This document shows positions 6,103 to 10,032 of a stretch of DNA of 10,032 nt, piece by piece (positions within the stretch are counted from its first letter, which is position 1; each line of letters starts with the position of its first letter). The position numbers and the translations under genes were made by a program. This DNA comes from an uncultured Ectothiorhodospiraceae bacterium (GTDB taxonomy: Bacteria > Pseudomonadota > Gammaproteobacteria > UBA9214). Location: positions 1 through 10,032 of the forward strand of contig CAMYKJ010000096.1 in the NCBI GenBank assembly GCA_947258945.1. The letters run 5' to 3'. Under the pieces are notes generated by a model. It ran no database searches. It was not told the DNA's origin and saw only the letters and a program-made list of their open reading frames with translations.

Positions 6103-7680
6103 TCAGCCCGACTCGCCGTCACGAAAGCGGTCGGTATTGAACTTGCGGGCAAACAGCTTGTAGATCTCGGCCACGGTCCGCGGCTTGCTTGCCTTGTTCT
6201 GGAAGATCGTACGATTGCGTTTGGCCGGTCCAGGAAAGATGTCGCGGGCGATCTTCTGCGGATCCTCGGCAAGCGCCTTCAGGAACGAAATGGCGCCGCT
6301 GGCGCCAAAAAAATGGGTCAGGTAAAGATCCGTCCGTTCAGGCTTGCGGTCCAGGGTGGACGAGAGCTGACGCTTGTTCCTGCGCACATGCTCGGCTGCC
6401 AGCAGCGCGGACAGTCGCGGCTGCAGGCGCAGGTCAAGTGCCGCAGCCAGCTGGTCCGCGTCACTGATCGTTGGCTGTGACAATCCGTTGCTGCCGACGG
6501 TATTCACGATGCGCTGCCTGATCGCATTCAGTCCGTACTTGTGGCCGTATGCCTTGATGGTATCCAGCCAGGTGTCCTCCTTGAACTGGTAAAGACCGAC
6601 CGCGGTCGAGGTCGAGGACTTTGCCTGCGGATTGAAACTGCTTTCGGTTGCGGCCAGCTCCATGAGATAGGAGAATTCCACGCCGGTACGCTTGCTGGCC
6701 AGGCGGATGGCCGACAGTACATCACTGTCCAGCCGGTACTTCGCGCGGTCCTTGCGTGCCAGGTCTGCATACCGGTCAAGCACCGCGTCGACTTCGTCGG
6801 CTGACGCTACTGGCTTGCCGCGCGCAGCCGGCAGATACAGGTCCCGGAACTGCGCCAGGGTAGCATCGATATCTTCCGTCGCCTCGAAACCGAGCAGCGC
6901 GAGGTCGGCACGCTGCCGTTCAAGCAGCCGCTTCGGCAGCACCGCATCCGGTGATGCCTGCGACTCCTCCGGCCCGGGCGTTTCCCTGACCAGACTTTCC
7001 TGCAGGAACTTCAACAGCTCGTCATAACTGTCAACCTGCATGCGCATCAGCTGCTGCAGGTTGACAATACTGTCGCGCAACGGCGTGAGATCGGTCGCAG
7101 GCACTGCATAGCGCACCACCAGCCCGCTCAGCAGTGCACCCGACAGGAACAGCAGCAGACCCAGAAACGCTGCTTGCAGCAGCGACAGTCGCGGCTGTGG
7201 CGGCCGGGTCTGTGCGGACTCGAGCATCTGCTTGCCGACTTCATGAAAGGTCTTTGCCAGGTCGGTCTGCAGGGTCAGCAGATTCTGCTGCTCGGACTGC
7301 AGGCGCAGCAGTGTTTCCCCTGTCTGCCCGACGCTGGCCTCGTGCTGGCTGCGCGTCTGGTCGAGCTTCGACTCGAGCGAATGGATCTGCTGCTCGGCGC
7401 CCTGTTGCCGCGTGTCTGCCTCGGCCAGCGAGGTTTCCAGCAACTGCACATGGTCCTGCGCGGCCTTGCGTTCGGACTGGGCCACAGACACTCGCTGCTG
7501 CACGTCGGCCAGTTGCCGGGCAGCCTGCTCACGCGTGTGCGACAGTTCATCGCGCACCGTGCCCAGCTCGGCCACGGTGATCACATGCTCCACGCGCAGT
7601 TCCGACAGCTCGGTCTCGAGCGCGTAGCGCTTCGAAAACACCTTGCGCCGGATTGTCTGTAGCGTGGCTTGCAGGTTCAT
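6103..7680 (-). CDS. Membrane-anchored coiled-coil protein with SLT lytic-transglycosylase domain
   Basis: The 525-aa protein has three parts. Residues about 20-145 are a long coiled coil, rich in Glu, Gln, Arg and Leu (SLESKLDQTR and similar). One transmembrane helix follows at about 166-190 (SLLQAAFLGLLLFLSGALL). The C-terminal half (about 315-515) resembles an SLT-type lytic transglycosylase: probable catalytic E346 in AATESSFNP, then GLYQF (362-366), LYLTHFFGASGA (452-463), and a tail with NRTIF and RTVAEIYKLF. Such enzymes cleave the MurNAc-GlcNAc bond of peptidoglycan with anhydro-muropeptide formation. With no signal peptide, the coiled coil should be cytoplasmic and the enzyme periplasmic. 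The ATG at 7680 has no Shine-Dalgarno but a TATAAT lies upstream. The domain call is firm; the cellular process (division, secretion or envelope assembly) is unknown. Confidence 0.88.
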   Translation of the reverse strand: MNLQATLQTIRRKVFSKRYALETELSELRVEHVITVAELGTVRDELSHTREQAARQLADVQQRVSVAQSERKAAQDHVQLLETSLAEADTRQQGAEQQIHSLESKLDQTRSQHEASVGQTGETLLRLQSEQQNLLTLQTDLAKTFHEVGKQMLESAQTRPPQPRLSLLQAAFLGLLLFLSGALLSGLVVRYAVPATDLTPLRDSIVNLQQLMRMQVDSYDELLKFLQESLVRETPGPEESQASPDAVLPKRLLERQRADLALLGFEATEDIDATLAQFRDLYLPAARGKPVASADEVDAVLDRYADLARKDRAKYRLDSDVLSAIRLASKRTGVEFSYLMELAATESSFNPQAKSSTSTAVGLYQFKEDTWLDTIKAYGHKYGLNAIRQRIVNTVGSNGLSQPTISDADQLAAALDLRLQPRLSALLAAEHVRRNKRQLSSTLDRKPERTDLYLTHFFGASGAISFLKALAEDPQKIARDIFPGPAKRNRTIFQNKASKPRTVAEIYKLFARKFNTDRFRDGESG

Positions 7681-7851
7681 TATTGTTTTACAACCGTGTG
7701 TTGTTATTGCTGGCTGTACCTGGCGCCATTATATCGACTCACGACCGACCGGGCACGCACTACACACCAGTCGGCATTGTCCCGTAGCCGGCCCGACAGG
7801 TCTATCCGACCAAAGTCCTAGATCATTTAAAACAGTGAGTTGCGCGCACTA
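7681..7851. other. Intergenic spacer, 171 bp
   Basis: This gap between two co-oriented minus-strand genes holds the TATAAT listed separately. Just after the monophosphatase stop, on the minus strand, there is a weak 4-bp stem (AGTG/CACT, about 7835-7851) followed by GTTTTAAAT, too short for a confident terminator. I see no RNA gene or repeat. Its size and the -10 box suggest the transglycosylase gene is transcribed separately from the monophosphatase gene. Confidence 0.4.
7728..7733 (-). promoter_or_regulatory. Perfect TATAAT -10 box upstream of the transglycosylase gene
   Basis: On the minus strand the sequence reads TATAAT, an exact consensus -10. Transcription would begin near 7721 and give a leader of about 40 bases before the ATG at 7680. 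No recognisable -35 lies 16-18 bases further upstream (that stretch is GC-rich, around 7751-7756), so an activator may be needed or the match may be chance. The AT-rich leader ends in GTAAAACAATA directly before the ATG. Confidence 0.45.
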
Positions 7852-8655
7852 CTACAAGTTGATTCCCAGCCAGCGACACCACGCCTCGAACAGCCCCTGG
7901 TCCACGGCGGCCACCGCTGAGCGCGGCACCAGCGCATGGGTGAAGACCGCCTGGCCGTCCAGGCTGACCGAGTACCCGCCGGCCTCGCTGAACACCAGGT
8001 TGCCGGCCGCGTAATCCCAGATGTTGGAACGGCCATGCAGGTAGAGGTGGCAACGCCCGGCGGCCAGCCAGCACCAGTCGAGCGCCACAGAGCCGAAGCT
8101 GCGTTGCGAGGCATACGGGATGTCCGTCACCAGCCGCGTGGCCAGTGCGGGCTCGAGACGCTTGAAATCGACCAGTGCCGTCGCCTGTTTCAGCGCCAGC
8201 CCCGAGTCAACGACTCGCAGCGGTTTGCCGTCCAGCCAGGCCCCGCCGCCGTGTTGTGCAGTGAAACATTCATCACGCACCGGATCGTAGACCAGTCCGA
8301 GTTCCACGCGCCCGGACTGCAGCAGGGCAAGCGACACACAGTAGTAGGGAATGCCGCAGGCAAAATTACCGGTGCCGTCGAGCGGATCCAGGCACCACAC
8401 CGGTTTGCCCGATGCCAGCTGCGCCGCCTGCTCCTCTGCATCCATTTCCTCGCCGAGGAACACGGTATCCGGCGACAGACCATGCAGATAGTCGGCCATG
8501 CGCGACTGCATCGCGGTATCGGCCTCCGTCAGGACACTGCCATCGCGTTTGCGGTGGCGTTCAACGTGGGCGAACCGCGGCAACAGTTCGTCACGTGCGG
8601 CGGCCACGATGCCGCTTTGCAGTTCGGCCAACAGCGCGGGGATATCCATGGGCAC
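7852..8655 (-). CDS. Inositol monophosphatase family phosphatase
   Basis: This is a soluble Mg2+-dependent, lithium-sensitive-type sugar/inositol phosphatase. The metal-binding motifs are in order: FLGEEM (66-71, with E69/E70), CLDPLDGTGNFACGIP (88-103, with D90, D93 and T95) and NIWDYAAGNLVFSEAGG (211-227, with D214). Length (267 aa) is typical of the family. Members include inositol-1-phosphatase (SuhB), fructose-1,6-bisphosphatase, histidinol-phosphatase and the CysQ 3'-phosphoadenosine 5'-phosphate phosphatase; nothing visible separates these, so I give no symbol. The start is either GTG at 8655 or ATG at 8649, neither with a strong ribosome site. It diverges from the dehydrogenase-like gene across about 68 bp and is followed by a 171-bp gap. 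Confidence 0.92.
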   Translation of the reverse strand: MPMDIPALLAELQSGIVAAARDELLPRFAHVERHRKRDGSVLTEADTAMQSRMADYLHGLSPDTVFLGEEMDAEEQAAQLASGKPVWCLDPLDGTGNFACGIPYYCVSLALLQSGRVELGLVYDPVRDECFTAQHGGGAWLDGKPLRVVDSGLALKQATALVDFKRLEPALATRLVTDIPYASQRSFGSVALDWCWLAAGRCHLYLHGRSNIWDYAAGNLVFSEAGGYSVSLDGQAVFTHALVPRSAVAAVDQGLFEAWCRWLGINL

Positions 8656-8723
8656 ATCATAACGCAGTCCCGGCAGGTCGGGGGGGCCTGTTCAAGTCGA
8701 CCGAACCGGGCTACGCTCGTGTC
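8656..8723. promoter_or_regulatory. Short divergent promoter region
   Basis: These 68 bp separate the divergent monophosphatase and dehydrogenase-like genes and must carry both promoters unless one lies inside a gene. It contains a GGGGGG run (8681-8686). I see no pair of hexamers close to the sigma70 consensus on either strand. Start uncertainty (GTG or ATG) on the minus side shifts the boundary by 6 bases. Confidence 0.3.
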
Positions 8724-9920
8724 ATGCGACTACTCACTTTCCTGCTGGGCATGTTGCTCTGCCACCTGGCCGCTGCAGACAGCGCGCTGCCGCGACACAC
8801 GCAGCGACTGACCGTCGACGGCGAGCAATGGCTGCTCAGGGTGCCGGCCGGCATGCAACTGGAACTGCTGACGGACCGGCTGGATGCCCCGCGCCTGATC
8901 ACCTTCCTGCCCAACGGCGACCTGCTGAGCGGCTCCCGTTCCGGCCACATCTACCGTCTCGCGCCACCCTACAAGGATCCGCAGGTGCTGGTCTCGCTCG
9001 ACGATTATCCACACAGCCTTGCCTGGCGCGCCGGCGAGCTGCTGATCGCCCGCACCGGTGGCCTGTTTCGTGCTCCCTACTCGCCCGGCCAGGAAACCAT
9101 TCCCGTCGACAGCGTGGAACTGCTGCTGGCACTGCCGGGCGGTGGTGGCCATAACAGCCGCAGCGTCGCCATCGGCCCCGACGATCGCGTGTATGTCGCG
9201 CTTGGCATCACCGGCAACTGTTCGGACGAGTACCTGGACGACAGTTATGCGTTTGACGATCGCCGTGGCGGCGTGCTGGTGCTGGACGAGTCGGGCAAAC
9301 AGCCCGTGTGGCGGCCGTTTGCCGCGGGCCTGCGCAATCCGGTCGGCTTCGACTGGCACCCGGACACCGGGGTGCTGTATGCCAGCAACAACGGACCGGA
9401 CCACCTCGGTTACGAGCAGCCACCGGAATATTTTGCACGGCTGACGCCCGGTTCCTTTCACGGCATGCCCTGGTTCCAGTTCGACGGCCGGCGACTGCAA
9501 CGCGATTCATGCATTCGCAAGCAGCCCCCCAGACCGGCAACGGCCGTCAGCCTGCCGGTCGCGACCTTCCCGTCGCGCAATGCGCCCATGGGCGTGGCCT
9601 TCGTCCCGCCAGCGGCACTGGGAGGCCGCTACAACGGTCATGCCATCGTGGCGCTGAAGGGCTCCTGGGGCACCCGGCCGACGGGCGGCATGTTTGGCAA
9701 TCGTGCCACCCGCCGGCCACCGGCACTGATGATGGTGCAGTTCGCGGACGGCAAGGCCGGCGAGACAGTGGAACTGGTGACAGGCTTCCAGCGCGAGAAC
9801 GGCGAGCGCCTGGCGCGTCCGGTCGGCGTGGCCTTCGGCCCGAAGGGCGCACTGTATTTCACCAGCGACTCCCACCTGGAGGGGCTGTTCCGCCTGCGTT
9901 TGACGGCGGAAACCGAGTAA
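8724..9920 (+). CDS. Secreted glucose/sorbosone dehydrogenase-like beta-propeller protein
   Basis: The 398-aa protein begins with a clear signal peptide (MRLLTFLLGMLLCHLAAADS, probable cleavage A18/D19), so it should be periplasmic. The body shows repeated beta-propeller blades of the soluble PQQ glucose/sorbosone dehydrogenase superfamily: LITFLPNGDLLSG (58-70), GGGGHNSRSVAIGPDDRVYVALG (139-161, H143 in the position of the catalytic His), FAAGLRNPVGFDWHP (199-213), SNNGPDHLG (221-229) and RPVGVAFGPKGALYFTSD (365-382). C165 and C263 could form a disulfide. Members oxidise sugars or aldehydes with PQQ, but many are uncharacterised and the substrate cannot be read here. No PQQ synthesis gene or partner cytochrome is in the window. 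ATG 8724 is chosen because the signal peptide starts there; the frame remains open upstream only as an antisense shadow of the neighbour. Confidence 0.88.
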   Translation: MRLLTFLLGMLLCHLAAADSALPRHTQRLTVDGEQWLLRVPAGMQLELLTDRLDAPRLITFLPNGDLLSGSRSGHIYRLAPPYKDPQVLVSLDDYPHSLAWRAGELLIARTGGLFRAPYSPGQETIPVDSVELLLALPGGGGHNSRSVAIGPDDRVYVALGITGNCSDEYLDDSYAFDDRRGGVLVLDESGKQPVWRPFAAGLRNPVGFDWHPDTGVLYASNNGPDHLGYEQPPEYFARLTPGSFHGMPWFQFDGRRLQRDSCIRKQPPRPATAVSLPVATFPSRNAPMGVAFVPPAALGGRYNGHAIVALKGSWGTRPTGGMFGNRATRRPPALMMVQFADGKAGETVELVTGFQRENGERLARPVGVAFGPKGALYFTSDSHLEGLFRLRLTAETE

Positions 9921-9994
9921 CAGAGTCGGGGCACGTTCCGGAGAATCCGCACCATTGAGAATGCCTGTTATGTCTGCGCCCGGGGCGAGTCAGT

Positions 9995-10032
9995 ATGCTC
10001 ACGATCCATTCATCCTTTCAATTCCGCGCCAT
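9995..10032 (+). CDS. Possible start of a further gene, cut by the window edge
   Basis: An ATG at 9995 opens a frame (MLTIHSSFQFRA) that runs off the window, with a GGGGCGAG stretch (9981-9988) as a possible ribosome site. Only 12 codons are visible, too few to assign. The preceding spacer 9921-9994 shows no clear terminator. Low confidence. Confidence 0.25.
   Translation, partial: MLTIHSSFQFRA

Noticed and set aside
5308..6480. A 390-codon plus-strand frame across the exporter and transglycosylase genes
   Set aside because: Antisense shadow in GC-rich DNA; the minus strand there encodes clear membrane and enzyme motifs.
7835..7851. Small stem (AGTG/CACT) then GTTTTAAAT after the monophosphatase stop on the minus strand
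   Set aside because: A 4-bp stem with a 9-base loop is too weak to call an intrinsic terminator.
8412..8723. Upstream extension of the dehydrogenase-like gene
   Set aside because: It would bury the signal peptide and overlap the monophosphatase gene antisense; its Pro/Arg-rich content looks non-coding.

Overview
The window is about 10 kb of GC-rich (roughly 60%), gene-dense bacterial chromosome. Gene content points to a gammaproteobacterium: a hexameric type II citrate synthase whose catalytic residues fall within one position of the Escherichia coli enzyme, a YchJ/SEC-C protein, a TauE/SafE-family exporter, and a Ser/Thr kinase plus PP2C phosphatase pair. The exporter and the kinase/phosphatase pair make me think of sulfur-oxidising gammaproteobacteria, but that placement is only an inference. 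I see no tRNA, rRNA, CRISPR array, insertion sequence, phage gene or integration signature.

Layout. At the left edge, a 65-aa tryptophan-rich protein (4-201, minus) and a YchJ-like SEC-C protein (394-885, plus) diverge from a shared 192-bp spacer with back-to-back promoter-like hexamers. Rightward follow a soluble PDC/Cache-like sensor protein whose reading frame is broken near its C-terminus (996-1676, remnant 1673-1936), gltA (2054-3343), and a small acidic ORF 27 bp behind gltA (3371-3595). From 3605 to 8655 everything is on the minus strand. In transcription order: an inositol-monophosphatase-family enzyme (8655-7852), a coiled-coil/membrane/SLT-transglycosylase protein (7680-6103), a TauE/SafE exporter (6002-5130), a Ser/Thr kinase with an apparent internal deletion (5086-4399), and a PP2C phosphatase (4417-3605) overlapping the kinase end. 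At the right, a secreted glucose/sorbosone-dehydrogenase-like beta-propeller protein (8724-9920, plus) diverges from the monophosphatase.

How the genes relate. gltA is core TCA metabolism, and the small downstream ORF probably shares its transcript. The exporter, kinase and phosphatase look like one transcriptional unit, suggesting a membrane transport function next to a reversible phosphorylation switch; the link is inferred from spacing only. The transglycosylase and the dehydrogenase-like protein act in the envelope or periplasm and have no obvious partner here.

The most notable observations are two disrupted genes within 4 kb of each other. One is the sensor protein, with a single -1 frameshift. 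The other is the kinase, where the join skips the region that should carry helix E and the catalytic HxD motif. Both could be real pseudogenisation or sequencing/assembly errors. The SLT protein, with about 125 residues of predicted cytoplasmic coiled coil ahead of its membrane segment, is the most unusual architecture. I did not find a convincing new multi-gene system.
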